From assembly GCA_050946375.1 (NCBI GenBank), contig JBMNUT010000004.1, positions 1 through 64,000 of the forward strand: DNA of 64,000 nucleotides, given 5' to 3'. The notes under the pieces were generated by a model. It was not told the DNA's origin and made no database searches. It was given only the letters and a program-made list of their open reading frames with translations. A program made the translations under genes and the position numbers. The DNA is from UBA1794 sp050946375 (lineage in GTDB: Bacteria; Bacteroidota; Bacteroidia; Bacteroidales; Bacteroidaceae). Below are positions 50,025 through 58,962 of the stretch, piece by piece. Position 1 is the first letter of the stretch. The number at the start of each line of letters is the position of its first letter.

Positions 50025-50521
50025 TCTTCGTCTTTTTGTTTTTGAGGCACCTCTTTTTTATCCCAGTTCAGCTCATACTTCAAGCGCTCCTCACTCGGAA
50101 TACAGAATATCGTGGCAAGCAGCGTTATGAGCGCCATGAAACCCGGTGCTTTGTTCAAACTCAAATAATATAATATCAGATTAAAAAGAATAGGGAACGC
50201 CAGCCCCCCGATACGCAGATAGGAGAAAAACACATAACGGCGCAGCATGGTCTCCGGATGTTCCGCAAGGCGCTGCAGTTTTCCCACCTGCACATGAAAA
50301 AACTTCAGGGAGAAAGGTATCAGCGCCAAGGCTACCAGAACCCCGACAACCTGCATGTAGTAAAGCAACTGATCCTCGTGTTCCCACAATCCTACCGGCA
50401 ACCATTCGAGTTCGAAAAGAGCCACCAGCAGAATCACTGCGCCCCACAGGCTGTAGAAACACAGCTCAATGCGGCGCGAGGCTTTCTTTATAATACGTTC
50501 GTCCAGCTTATTTTCTGTCAT
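50021..50521 (-). CDS. Integral membrane protein of unknown function
   Basis: A 166-residue protein with about four hydrophobic helices (near 22-40, 55-73, 103-121 and 125-142) and a charged C-terminal tail (EVPQKQKDEE). I do not recognise a family. It lies between recR and the HAD gene, with an ATGA overlap to the latter. Confidence 0.8.
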   Translation of the reverse strand: MTENKLDERIIKKASRRIELCFYSLWGAVILLVALFELEWLPVGLWEHEDQLLYYMQVVGVLVALALIPFSLKFFHVQVGKLQRLAEHPETMLRRYVFFSYLRIGGLAFPILFNLILYYLSLNKAPGFMALITLLATIFCIPSEERLKYELNWDKKEVPQKQKDEE

Positions 50522-50593
50522 TCTTCTTTGCTAATTTCTCAAAAACATACTGAGACACACAGCGTTATCCTACCGCTTCGTACACTCTCTGGC

Positions 50594-51208
50594 TTATACT
50601 CCAAAAAATTCCGTACGGTTCAACAGACTTCTGCCCAGAGTAACTTCATCCGTATATTCCAACTCATCACCCACCGAGATGCCGCGGGCAATCACGCTGA
50701 TGCGCACCCCCGTCCCTTCCAGCTTACGATAAATATAGAAATTGGTAGTGTCTCCTTCCATCGTACTGCTCAGAGCCAGGATGACTTCCTTTATCTGCTC
50801 GGTCTTCACCCGCTCTACCAGATGGGCGATGGAAAGGTCCTGAGGCCCGATGCCGTCGATGGGGGAAATAACGCCGCCCAACACGTGGTACAGCCCCCGG
50901 TACTGCTGCGTATTCTCGAGCGCCATCACATCGCGCACCGACTCCACCACACAAACCAGCGAATGGTCGCGGCGGGCATCGCTGCACAGCGGACAGACTT
51001 CCGTATCGCTGATGTTGTGGCACACACGGCAATATTTCACCTCTGTCCTGAGCTTTTCCATAGTCTGCGAAAAAGCAATCACCTCTTCCTGCGGCATGCG
51101 CAGCAAAAACAAGGCATAACGCAAAGCCGTCTTGCGCCCCACTCCGGGCAACTTGGCAAACTCGCGCACGGCTTTTTCCAATAGCTGAGATGGATATTGG
51201 CTCTCCAA
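50594..51208 (-). CDS. recR: Recombination mediator RecR
   Basis: RecR works with RecO and RecF to load RecA at gaps. The 204-residue protein has the N-terminal helix-hairpin-helix (FAKLPGVGRKTALRYALFLL), the four-cysteine zinc finger (CRVCHNISDTEVCPLC), the Toprim domain (VVESVRDVMALENT) and the C-terminal ISVGDELEYTDEVTLGRSL. Its length is normal. It is the first gene of a five-gene minus-strand operon. Confidence 0.96.
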   Translation of the reverse strand: MESQYPSQLLEKAVREFAKLPGVGRKTALRYALFLLRMPQEEVIAFSQTMEKLRTEVKYCRVCHNISDTEVCPLCSDARRDHSLVCVVESVRDVMALENTQQYRGLYHVLGGVISPIDGIGPQDLSIAHLVERVKTEQIKEVILALSSTMEGDTTNFYIYRKLEGTGVRISVIARGISVGDELEYTDEVTLGRSLLNRTEFFGV

Positions 51209-51250
51209 AATACGTTTTCCCTTTCGTGTTTACAATCTGAATTCTGCTTG

Positions 51251-51258
51251 CAAAGATA
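51251..51258 (-). promoter_or_regulatory. -7 promoter element for the recR operon
   Basis: TATCTTTG on the minus strand matches the consensus and lies 43 bases upstream of the recR start codon. Confidence 0.65.
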
Positions 51259-51293
51259 ATGCAAACTCACGGGCAGAGAAAAGCATTCCTCGG

Positions 51294-51359
51294 TTTTTCC
51301 CGAAAAGTCTCTTCACTTTTCCGAAAAAGTCACGGGACTTTTCGTACCTTTGCCCAAGT
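51294..51359. repeat. 22-bp-period array, three units, upstream of engB
   Basis: Units begin at 51294 (TTTTTCCCGAAAAGTC), 51316 (CTTTTCCGAAAAAGTCAC) and 51338 (CTTTTCG), exactly 22 apart. The third unit runs into the engB -7 element at 51345. AAAAGTC and GACTTTT inside it can pair. Confidence 0.85.
51345..51352 (+). promoter_or_regulatory. -7 promoter element for engB
   Basis: TACCTTTG matches the consensus exactly, lies 34 bases upstream of the start codon, and sits at the edge of the 22-base array. Confidence 0.65.
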
Positions 51360-51386
51360 CTTTTACACTAATTCCCCCTTCAAAAC

Positions 51387-51992
51387 ATGATTATCCAAAG
51401 TGCCGAATTCAGCATAAGCAGCGCCAGAGTGAACCAATGCCCACAGGGAGACAAACCGGAATATGCTTTCATCGGGCGAAGCAATGTAGGTAAATCCAGC
51501 CTGATCAACATGCTTTGCCAACGGAAAAAACTGGCTATGACCTCAGCAACACCGGGAAAGACTGCACTCATCAACCACTTTATCATCAATAAGGAATGGT
51601 ATATGGTCGATCTGCCGGGATACGGATTTGCCAAACGCAGCAAAACCACCCAGAAGAAGTTCGAAGAACTGATCAGGGACTACATTCTGCTGCGTACCCA
51701 AATGGCCAATCTATTTTTGCTCATCGACATCCGGCACAGCCCGCAGGCCATCGACCTGGAATTCATCGAATGGCTGGGCATCAGCCACATTCCTTTTTCC
51801 ATCGTCTTTACCAAGGCCGACAAACTTACAAGGCCCCAGATACAAGCCAATACGGAAAACTACATGAAGGCCCTTTCCGAAAAATGGGAAGAACTGCCGC
51901 CCTATTTCATCACTTCCTCCGAGAAAGGCTTGGGACGGGATGAGATTCTTTCCTATATAGAAAGCATCAATAAATCGATTGCCCAAAAGTAA
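51387..51992 (+). CDS. engB: Ribosome biogenesis GTPase EngB/YsxC
   Basis: A 201-residue GTPase needed for assembly of the large ribosomal subunit. The GTP motifs are G1 GRSNVGKSS, G2 SATPGKT, G3 DLPGYGFAKRS and G4 TKADK. The length and the circularly normal domain order match the family. It is a single-gene unit, divergent from recR. Confidence 0.95.
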   Translation: MIIQSAEFSISSARVNQCPQGDKPEYAFIGRSNVGKSSLINMLCQRKKLAMTSATPGKTALINHFIINKEWYMVDLPGYGFAKRSKTTQKKFEELIRDYILLRTQMANLFLLIDIRHSPQAIDLEFIEWLGISHIPFSIVFTKADKLTRPQIQANTENYMKALSEKWEELPPYFITSSEKGLGRDEILSYIESINKSIAQK

Positions 51993-52041
51993 ACTGGAAA
52001 GTTACGCAGAACTTTTGAAACTTATCCGGGAAACGGCCTGA

Positions 52042-52107
52042 GATTTGTTGCGCATCAATTCGGAAACGGATGCGCATCGGGATTTAAACGGATGCGCAAC
52101 AAATTCC
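52042..52107. repeat. 22-bp-period array of a different sequence (GATGCGCA type)
   Basis: TGCGCA occurs at 52049, 52071 and 52093, and AAACGGATGCGCA at 52064 and 52086, all 22 bases apart. TTTGTTGCGCATC (52044-52056) and GATGCGCAACAAA (52091-52103) are perfect inverted repeats, so the array also forms a large dyad. It lies between engB and a terminator. Confidence 0.75.
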
Positions 52108-52131
52108 GATTTCCTGAGCACCCCACAAACA

Positions 52132-52178
52132 AATCCGCCCCATGGACCTTGCGGAAATCCATGGGGCGGATTATTTTG
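52132..52178. terminator. Bidirectional terminator between engB and the porin gene
   Basis: A perfect 15-bp stem (52132-52146 and 52158-52172) with an 11-base loop, A-rich on the left and T-rich on the right. Confidence 0.85.
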
Positions 52179-52222
52179 TAGCTTAAACTAACTGGAGAAA
52201 GTCCTTCCCCGATTCGTTATTT

Positions 52223-53836
52223 TCAGAACCGGTATCCCAATGTAGCGATGAAGCTATGGCGCTTCTCCTGCAGCGAAACGGGAGCCAGGTACTCATTATC
52301 GAAAGCATAGAAGTCGCCCTTCTGGGTCAAGAACTTATAGGCAAAATCCAGATAAGTATTGCTCGTCAGGCGAACGCCCAAGCCGGCCGTAATCTGATGC
52401 ATTGCCTCGTGGTTCGTATATTCCGTATCCGTATTGATGGAGTTATAAGGAAGACTTTTATAACTTCCTTCCTTATAGGCAGAAGAGCTGTAGTTATATC
52501 CTGCTCGAAGGGATAATTCCGGCATAACCTTATACTCGCCTCCTATGCGGAGCGTATGCACGCCCTGCAGCTGGCTGCTTATCTGCTCGTTTCCATAAAG
52601 ATAATTCTCCCCGACCGGGTCTTTAAAGTTACACGAAGAGTAGTCTTCATATTCATATTCGGCTCCCAAAGCTACGTTCGTGCCAATAGTATAACCGGCG
52701 CTGACATTGAAAAGCCACGGAGTGCGCAGCCGGAAATCCTGGTCTATCGGGTAGCCATCCATATTATCATAGCTGGAAATGGTAGACTGCGTCACCTCTA
52801 CCGGAGCAAAGCCATCCGCTCCCGTTTCACCAACGTACTCAAATGAAGAACCGGCATCGAAGCCCGTAGTCAAAGTGAGGCGGTAGAATACAGGCGTATG
52901 TACGGCGAAACCGATTCGGAGCGGGGAATCTTCAAACGGACGTACAATACCGCCTAACTTAAAGTCTACACCATCGCCGTGAATCCAGTTGTCGCTATAA
53001 ATATAGTAGCCCAGCACATCGTCCCAAAAATCATCATACACTCCTTCCTCGTAGTAGGTGTTTTTCGTATAATCGACATGGTAATAACCAATCGATGCGC
53101 CTAAATAGAAGCGGTCATTAAAGTTGAATGAAAAAGAGAAGTCCATCTGGTCAATTCCGCCCTCTTCGTTACTGCTGAACATGGACGAGGCTTCAGAAGG
53201 AAGAGTGGCATTGCCTTCCTCATCTATCAAGTATCCGGCTCCATAAGAGTCATCTCCTCCTGCTCCCGGAACTACTACTTCCGTATTTACGCCTATGATA
53301 GGCAACCAGCCGACTTGCTCGTTATAGAAAGGATTGTAGTTGTCGTCTCCCCAAATGTCGTCCACCGAAGTTCCGTTCGCCATGGCTACTGCCTGACTCA
53401 GCTGGGAGAGTCCATTGCGAAGCACCTGGTTCAGGGACATATTCTTATAGAAGTTATTGCGCCGTTGGTATTGAAATGCGAAATTCACATTCGAGAGTAC
53501 CTTAGAGGTATGCACCGGAAAAGGAATAACGACACCGATATTGTTTAAACGTGCCTGCGTATGGTCTTCCTTTATATCGCCCAACGACGTATGATGCTGG
53601 TCGAAACCTGCGGAAATCATGATATCCGAACGGCGATAGATGGCCAGTCCGGCCGGATTGGTGGAAATGACCGAAAGATCACCGCCTAAAGCACTCATCG
53701 CTCCACCCATACCTACGAACCGGGCCGTACCGTTCAATTCATTTCCGGACAGCTTCGCGGCTTCATAAGCAGTGGGTTGGCTCATTGCTTCCACAGCAAA
53801 AAACGAAATTGCTGCCACATATAGAAAGCGTTTCAT
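52223..53836 (-). CDS. FadL/TodX-family outer membrane porin
   Basis: A 537-residue outer-membrane beta-barrel with a signal peptide (ending AMSQ, residue 19). The N-terminal region GTARFVGMGGAMSALGGDLSVISTNPAG is the hallmark of FadL-like transporters of hydrophobic compounds, where this segment plugs the barrel, and the protein ends with a beta-strand and a final Phe (ATLGYRF), the usual barrel-assembly signal. The substrate is unknown; heme or lipid has been suggested for relatives. It is the second gene of an operon behind the Trp/Tyr-rich protein, 57 bases apart. Confidence 0.9.
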   Translation of the reverse strand: MKRFLYVAAISFFAVEAMSQPTAYEAAKLSGNELNGTARFVGMGGAMSALGGDLSVISTNPAGLAIYRRSDIMISAGFDQHHTSLGDIKEDHTQARLNNIGVVIPFPVHTSKVLSNVNFAFQYQRRNNFYKNMSLNQVLRNGLSQLSQAVAMANGTSVDDIWGDDNYNPFYNEQVGWLPIIGVNTEVVVPGAGGDDSYGAGYLIDEEGNATLPSEASSMFSSNEEGGIDQMDFSFSFNFNDRFYLGASIGYYHVDYTKNTYYEEGVYDDFWDDVLGYYIYSDNWIHGDGVDFKLGGIVRPFEDSPLRIGFAVHTPVFYRLTLTTGFDAGSSFEYVGETGADGFAPVEVTQSTISSYDNMDGYPIDQDFRLRTPWLFNVSAGYTIGTNVALGAEYEYEDYSSCNFKDPVGENYLYGNEQISSQLQGVHTLRIGGEYKVMPELSLRAGYNYSSSAYKEGSYKSLPYNSINTDTEYTNHEAMHQITAGLGVRLTSNTYLDFAYKFLTQKGDFYAFDNEYLAPVSLQEKRHSFIATLGYRF

Positions 53837-53893
53837 AGCTAAGAATCTAATATTTGTCCTTGTTAGTTGGTATTTTTCACTTCAGAGTTTCGT

Positions 53894-54967
53894 TCATCTG
53901 CGACCGCCGCTCCGGCTTCCACCGCTTCTGAAACTACCACTCCGGCTACCGCCTGTCGAGCCGCCGAAGCTACGGTTAGGAGTAGAAACCGACGAACGAT
54001 TGATGGAAGGACTCGTGGTAGTGGAACGTCTGATCGTAGAGCGTTGCGGAGTCTGAACGTTCGTATTCGGCCGTTGTATCGTGCCCGACGAACTGTTCCG
54101 GCGGATTCGCGTACCCGTTGTACCCGTAGTTCCATTATTTCTATTTATCCGCACACCCCGATTCGTCTGGAACGAACGGTTCGAAGTCGTAGTGTTCCGA
54201 ATTATTCCCCGGGTAGTACCGCGGGAAGAAGCCGTAGAAGAACTTCTCCGCACAAAGCCTCTGTCGGCAAAGCTCCGTCCTCTCCATCCCATACGGTTTG
54301 TCACATTACGCGGACGCCAGCCCCAATAGTGATGATGGACAGGAGGTCCCCAGAATCCGGCATGATGATACCAGCCGCCATACCAGCCCCAACCGAAGCT
54401 CCATGACCATCCGGCATAGGGAACACCCCAATAAGCCGAGTAATACCACGGATCATAATACCACGGGTCATACACATAATCCCAATAAGGATCCCATATC
54501 CAATACGGAGAACTCAAATAGATGCGCAAAGAGGGATTGTGGAAACGGACGATACGGGAAGTGTACGTATCGCCATCGTCCAGCAGAATGAGATTGATAT
54601 CTACATCATTGTCGTAATCACCCTCGTCGTCATCTGACGAAACAGAAGTATAATACGAATCGTCCGAGTCATACTCTTCGGCGTCGTCGCTGTCATAACG
54701 ACGGTTATAGGCATCGACATCGAACTGTTCCGTATAGTTCGACTGCGAAGAGTAGTTCGTATTATCATCTTCATATACAGACTTTTGTTCGGCTTCAGAC
54801 GAGGCCGAATTATCATTGGCAGAGACAATTCCTATCGTACTCTCTTCCTGCTTATCCTTTTGCGAAGGAACAAAATAAATTTCATCGTAATATTCCTGCG
54901 CCTTCAAGGAAATCGGCGCCAGCAAAGAAAACGCTAATAAAAAAACAACCGACCTTTTCATAATCAA
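53894..54967 (-). CDS. Secreted low-complexity protein: acidic, Trp/Tyr-rich and RG-rich parts
   Basis: A 357-residue protein with a signal peptide (ending SLKAQ, about residue 23) and no recognised family. Three composition zones follow: an acidic, Asp/Ser/Tyr-rich part (about 30-135), an extremely Trp/Tyr/Gly-rich part (about 150-220, with WDPYWDYVYDPWYYDPWYY and WSFGWGWYGGWYHH) and a basic tail rich in Arg, Ser, Thr and Gly (about 225-357) ending in repeated SGGSRSG. The opposite charges of the two ends could pair or drive self-assembly, perhaps in the envelope or matrix (inference). Co-transcription with the FadL-like porin suggests an outer-membrane location. MKRS at residue 3 is an equally good start. 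Confidence 0.85.
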   Translation of the reverse strand: MIMKRSVVFLLAFSLLAPISLKAQEYYDEIYFVPSQKDKQEESTIGIVSANDNSASSEAEQKSVYEDDNTNYSSQSNYTEQFDVDAYNRRYDSDDAEEYDSDDSYYTSVSSDDDEGDYDNDVDINLILLDDGDTYTSRIVRFHNPSLRIYLSSPYWIWDPYWDYVYDPWYYDPWYYSAYWGVPYAGWSWSFGWGWYGGWYHHAGFWGPPVHHHYWGWRPRNVTNRMGWRGRSFADRGFVRRSSSTASSRGTTRGIIRNTTTSNRSFQTNRGVRINRNNGTTGTTGTRIRRNSSSGTIQRPNTNVQTPQRSTIRRSTTTSPSINRSSVSTPNRSFGGSTGGSRSGSFRSGGSRSGGRR

Positions 54968-55001
54968 AAAACAGAATTTATAGCGTGAATATTCTTATGG
55001 G

Positions 55002-55009
55002 CAAATATA
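55002..55009 (-). promoter_or_regulatory. -7 promoter element for the Trp/Tyr-rich protein and porin
   Basis: TATATTTG on the minus strand fits the consensus and lies 35 bases upstream of the start codon. Confidence 0.6.
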
Positions 55010-55073
55010 AGAAGAATCAAGGTATTAGCAAAAATATCAGCCTGCATTTTACTATACCTTTTTGTTATTTCAC

Positions 55074-55081
55074 TATCTTTG
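55074..55081 (+). promoter_or_regulatory. -7 promoter element for prmA
   Basis: TATCTTTG matches the consensus and lies 45 bases upstream of ATG 55127. Confidence 0.65.
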
Positions 55082-55126
55082 CATAACAATTTCTGCACTA
55101 TCCGTAAGATTACACACATTCACCCG

Positions 55127-55981
55127 ATGAAATACAAACAACTCTCCCTGCAAATCAAGCCTTACAGTCCGGAATCAGTCGAAATCCTGACAGCCTTTTT
55201 AGCCGATGCCGGCTGCGACAGTTTCATTCAAGAAGAGGAAATTCTGAAAGCCTTCGTCCCTGCCACCCAGTACGACGAAGAAAAAATCAGTCAGACCATA
55301 CAGAATTTCCCTATTCCCCATACTGAAATCAGTTTCGAAACGACAGACGCTGAAGACAAGGACTGGAACAAAGAATGGGAACAGCACTATTTTCAGCCGA
55401 TAGTATTGGGCGATAATCTTTGCTGCGTACACAGTACTTTTCACAAAGACGTCCCCGGCAGCCTATACGACATCGTAATCAACCCGCAAATGGCTTTCGG
55501 AACCGGACATCACGCTACGACTTCGCTCATCTTGTCCGAACTTTTGGAGACAGACCTGAAGGGGAAAGCGCTTCTCGACATGGGGTGCGGCACCTCCATC
55601 TTGGCAATACTCGCCGCCATGCGAGGGGCAAATCCCGTTACCGCTATCGACATCGACGACTGGTGCGTCGAGAACTCCAAAGAAAACATTCATTTAAACA
55701 ACCTGGACGGGCAAATCAACGTCATGCTCGGCGATGCTTCCCTACTTGCCGACCTGCCCAAACAAGACATCATACTGGCCAACATAAACCGGAATATATT
55801 GTTACAGGACATGCCTGCCTACGCGCAGACGCTGAATCCCCGGGGAGGAGAAATCTGGATGAGCGGATTCTACACCCAGGACATACCCGTCCTGATGGAA
55901 AAAGCTGAGCAAATCGGATTTACTTACGTATCTGATAAAGAAAAAGATAATTGGGCTTGCTTACACCTAAAGTTCAACTAA
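55127..55981 (+). CDS. prmA: Ribosomal protein L11 methyltransferase
   Basis: PrmA trimethylates ribosomal protein L11 using S-adenosylmethionine. The 284-residue protein has an N-terminal substrate-recognition domain and a methyltransferase core with MAFGTGHHATT, the SAM motif LDMGCGTSILAI, and the catalytic NINRN. The length is normal. Upstream in-frame residues from 55079 overlap the promoter, so 55127 is chosen. Confidence 0.95.
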   Translation: MKYKQLSLQIKPYSPESVEILTAFLADAGCDSFIQEEEILKAFVPATQYDEEKISQTIQNFPIPHTEISFETTDAEDKDWNKEWEQHYFQPIVLGDNLCCVHSTFHKDVPGSLYDIVINPQMAFGTGHHATTSLILSELLETDLKGKALLDMGCGTSILAILAAMRGANPVTAIDIDDWCVENSKENIHLNNLDGQINVMLGDASLLADLPKQDIILANINRNILLQDMPAYAQTLNPRGGEIWMSGFYTQDIPVLMEKAEQIGFTYVSDKEKDNWACLHLKFN

Positions 55982-56071
55982 AGAAAACCCTTGCAACTTT
56001 TCCGGAAAACCACTAATGTTTTTTCTCTGAACCCCTAAGACTTTTCTCCAAAAGTACGTGCACTTTTATTT
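55974..56071. repeat. 22-bp-period array, four to five units, up to the mutS2 start
   Basis: Units begin at 55996 (ACTTTTCCGGAAAACC), 56018 (GTTTTTTCTCTG), 56040 (ACTTTTCTCCAAAAGT) and 56062 (ACTTTTATTT), every step 22 bases; a CCCTTGCAAC word precedes in the unit at 55974. The array fills the whole space between prmA and mutS2. Confidence 0.85.
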
Positions 56072-58627
56072 ATGATATACCCAGCAGATTTTGAACAAAA
56101 AATTGGATTTACCGAAATACGCCGCCTCCTGTCCGGACGTTGCCTGAGCACGTTAGGAAAAGGAGTGGTAGAAAAACTGACTTTCTCTACAAATTTTACT
56201 TATATTACCGAACAATTGGCACGCATCGGTGAGTTTTTTCAAATACTCGACAGCGATACCGACTTTCCGTGCCAATACTTTCTCGACACCCGCGACTCAC
56301 TCAGGCGAATCCGCCCCGAGGGGCTGTACCTGACCGAGCCGGAACTGTTCGACCTGAGGCGCTCGCTGGACACATTGGTGGCCGTAGTCCATTTCCTTTC
56401 CCGGAAAAGCGGAACCACCGACGAGAGCGATTTCCTCTACCCTCACCTGCATGAACTGGCCGCTGATTTGGCCGACATGCGCCCCATCATCCGGAAGATT
56501 GACAGCATACTCGATTCATACGGGCATATCAAAGACAACGCTTCCAGTGAACTGGCCCGGATAAGAAGCGAAAAATCGCGCACGCTCAATTCCATCTCCG
56601 GCAAGCTCAATTCCATCTTGCGCTCCGCCCAAAACGAGGGCATCGTAGACAAAGATGCCTCACCCACCTTTCGCGACGGACGCCTGGTCATACCCGTAGC
56701 ACCTGCCCTCAAGCGCAAACTGCACGGAATTGTACACGACGAGTCGGCTTCCGGGAAAACCGTTTTCATTGAACCCGCCGAAGTCGTAGAGGCAAACAAC
56801 CGGATTTTTGAGCTGGAAAATGAAGAAAAACGAGAAATCATCCGCATTCTGACGGCTTTTGCCGACAGCATACGTCCGGAGCTGCCTTCCATTCAGGACA
56901 ATTACCGTTTCCTCGCCGCCATCGACTTTACGCGCGCAGCAGCACTCTTTGCCCGCAGCATCGAAGCCATCGTACCTGCTCACATTTTCCCCTATCCCAT
57001 CATCCAGTGGGAACAGGCCACTCATCCGCTCTTGCGGATCTCACTGGCCCAACACAAGCGGCAAGACGACACGGAAAACGAAGTCGTTCCGCTCGACATA
57101 AAACTGACCAAGGACAAATATCTGCTCCTCATATCGGGTCCTAATGCCGGAGGTAAATCCGTATGCCTCAAGACGGTAGGGCTGTTGCAATACATGCTGC
57201 AATGCGGGCTTCCCATACCTTTATCCATTGAGAGCAAAATCGGTATCTTCAAGTCCGTCTTCATCGATATCGGCGACGAGCAATCCATCGAAAACGAATT
57301 AAGTACCTATTCCTCGCACTTGACCAACATGAAGCAGATGCTGCGCCAGGCCGACAATCATTCGCTCATCCTAATTGACGAATTTGGCGGAGGCACCGAA
57401 CCGCAGATTGGCGGAGCCATAGCCGAGGCCATATTGGGAGAATTCGACAAGAAAAGGATATTCGGAGTGATTACCACACATTATCAGAACCTGAAGCACT
57501 TCGCCGACTCACGCCCCGGCATCCAGAACGGTGCCATGCTCTACGACCGGCATTTGATGAAACCCCTTTTCCAGCTTTCGATAGGCAAACCCGGCAGTTC
57601 CTTTGCCATCGAAATAGCACGGAAAATAGGATTACCGCAAGAAATCATCCAAAAAGCATCGGAAATCGTAGGCCAAGACTACATAAACAGCGACAAATAT
57701 CTGCAAGATATTGTAAGAGACAAAAGATATTGGGAGCAGAAAAGACAACAGATTCATCAGCAAGAAAAGCAGTACGAACAGGCAACGCAAGAATACCGGA
57801 AGAAGCTGGAAGAGCTGAAAGCCAAGCAAAAGGAAATTATAGAAAACGCACGGAAAGAAGCCGAAAGCCTGTTTAAAGAATCGAATGCACGAATAGAACA
57901 TACTATCAAGATTATCAAGGAAAAACAGGCAGAGAAAGAATCGACCCGGCAGGCACGACGGGAATTGGAAGAATTCCGAAATGCTTTGGAAGCGCACTTC
58001 ACCGAGAAACAGCTTGAAGCATCTGAGCAACCTGCTGAGAAGAAAAGCAAAGCCGAGCGAAGAGCTGAAAAAAAAGGCAACAAGGAGAAGAAAGCAAAAG
58101 TTTTGCCCGAGAAAAAGGTTTCTGCCGTTTCCACAGATAAGTCGCAGCAACCGGAAGCATTTAAAATCGGAGATTATGTCCGCATCAAAGGACAGGCCGT
58201 CAGCGGACAAATACAGGAAATCGGCACTAAAACCGCCATTGTCTTGTTCGGTTCCATTAAGACACAGGTAAAAATCGACCGACTGGAACATGCGTCTGCC
58301 CCGACACCACAATCAGACCGCATGCGAGCTACCTCATTCGTCAGCAAAGCAACGCAAGATGAGATTTATGAGAAAAAACTTCATTTCAAGCCTGATATAG
58401 ACGTTCGCGGGATGAGAGGTGACGAAGCCTTAAATGCAGTTACCTATTTTATAGATGATGCCTTGCAACTCAATATGCCAAGAGTCCGAATCCTGCATGG
58501 CACCGGAAACGGAATCTTGCGTACCCTCATTCGGGATTACCTGGCTTCCAATCCGGCAATACACAGCTTCCGCGACGAACATGTCCAATTCGGAGGAGCA
58601 GGAATTACAGTAGTCGACTTGGAATAA
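56072..58627 (+). CDS. mutS2: Endonuclease MutS2
   Basis: MutS2 acts on branched DNA or stalled ribosomes rather than in mismatch repair. The 851-residue protein has a clamp/lever helical region (1-330), the MutS ATPase with Walker A SGPNAGGKS (about 355-363) and LIDEFGGGTEP, a long charged coiled coil (about 530-690, with a lysine-rich KAERRAEKKGNKEKKAK), a KOW-like region and the C-terminal Smr nuclease domain (DVRGMRGDEAL, HGTGNGILR). The mismatch-recognition domain of MutS1 is absent, as expected. No -7 element precedes it; co-transcription with prmA is likely. Confidence 0.95.
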   Translation: MIYPADFEQKIGFTEIRRLLSGRCLSTLGKGVVEKLTFSTNFTYITEQLARIGEFFQILDSDTDFPCQYFLDTRDSLRRIRPEGLYLTEPELFDLRRSLDTLVAVVHFLSRKSGTTDESDFLYPHLHELAADLADMRPIIRKIDSILDSYGHIKDNASSELARIRSEKSRTLNSISGKLNSILRSAQNEGIVDKDASPTFRDGRLVIPVAPALKRKLHGIVHDESASGKTVFIEPAEVVEANNRIFELENEEKREIIRILTAFADSIRPELPSIQDNYRFLAAIDFTRAAALFARSIEAIVPAHIFPYPIIQWEQATHPLLRISLAQHKRQDDTENEVVPLDIKLTKDKYLLLISGPNAGGKSVCLKTVGLLQYMLQCGLPIPLSIESKIGIFKSVFIDIGDEQSIENELSTYSSHLTNMKQMLRQADNHSLILIDEFGGGTEPQIGGAIAEAILGEFDKKRIFGVITTHYQNLKHFADSRPGIQNGAMLYDRHLMKPLFQLSIGKPGSSFAIEIARKIGLPQEIIQKASEIVGQDYINSDKYLQDIVRDKRYWEQKRQQIHQQEKQYEQATQEYRKKLEELKAKQKEIIENARKEAESLFKESNARIEHTIKIIKEKQAEKESTRQARRELEEFRNALEAHFTEKQLEASEQPAEKKSKAERRAEKKGNKEKKAKVLPEKKVSAVSTDKSQQPEAFKIGDYVRIKGQAVSGQIQEIGTKTAIVLFGSIKTQVKIDRLEHASAPTPQSDRMRATSFVSKATQDEIYEKKLHFKPDIDVRGMRGDEALNAVTYFIDDALQLNMPRVRILHGTGNGILRTLIRDYLASNPAIHSFRDEHVQFGGAGITVVDLE

Positions 58628-58962
58628 AGGTTCTCGGTACGAAAAAGAAGCCTATGGAATCATTTAAAATCGAGCTGTTTTTAATTAAAAGCATTAAATG
58701 ACTTATGTTCTATTTCTCCTCTTTTCTTTCTTATCTGCACATGGAGAAACAGTAACTCTTGGCACTCCGAAAAAAATAGCGAGTCATTTTTAAGACAATT
58801 CCTTCGCCCTATTCGCTGCAATAATGGTCCGATGAGCCGCTTTATTAGGCATTTTTTCCTGACCCCTTGCAATTTTTATGACAATAACGCTTGCTTATAA
58901 ATTATTCTTTTTACCTTTGCGCCAAGAATCATGTTTAACCACTTAATTAAAAGAGTACTATT
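58628..58962. other. 335-base interval upstream of the OmpA gene
   Basis: No gene is visible; a 63-codon minus-strand frame (58681-58872) has no family features. TCATTTAA and TTAAATGA (about 58664 and 58694) form a weak hairpin behind mutS2. A CATTTTTTCC...CCCTTGCA unit at 58850-58871 resembles the 22-base array units at 38393 and 38415. The OmpA promoter lies at 58891-58919. Confidence 0.6.
58891..58919 (+). promoter_or_regulatory. Promoter for the OmpA-family gene
   Basis: TTG at 58891-58893, an 18-base spacer and TACCTTTG at 58912-58919. The leader to the start codon is about 37 bases. This fits a strong constitutive promoter for an abundant porin. Confidence 0.65.

Noticed and set aside
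58681..58872. 63-codon minus-strand frame upstream of the OmpA gene
   Set aside because: No promoter, no family features; it lies in AT-rich leader sequence.
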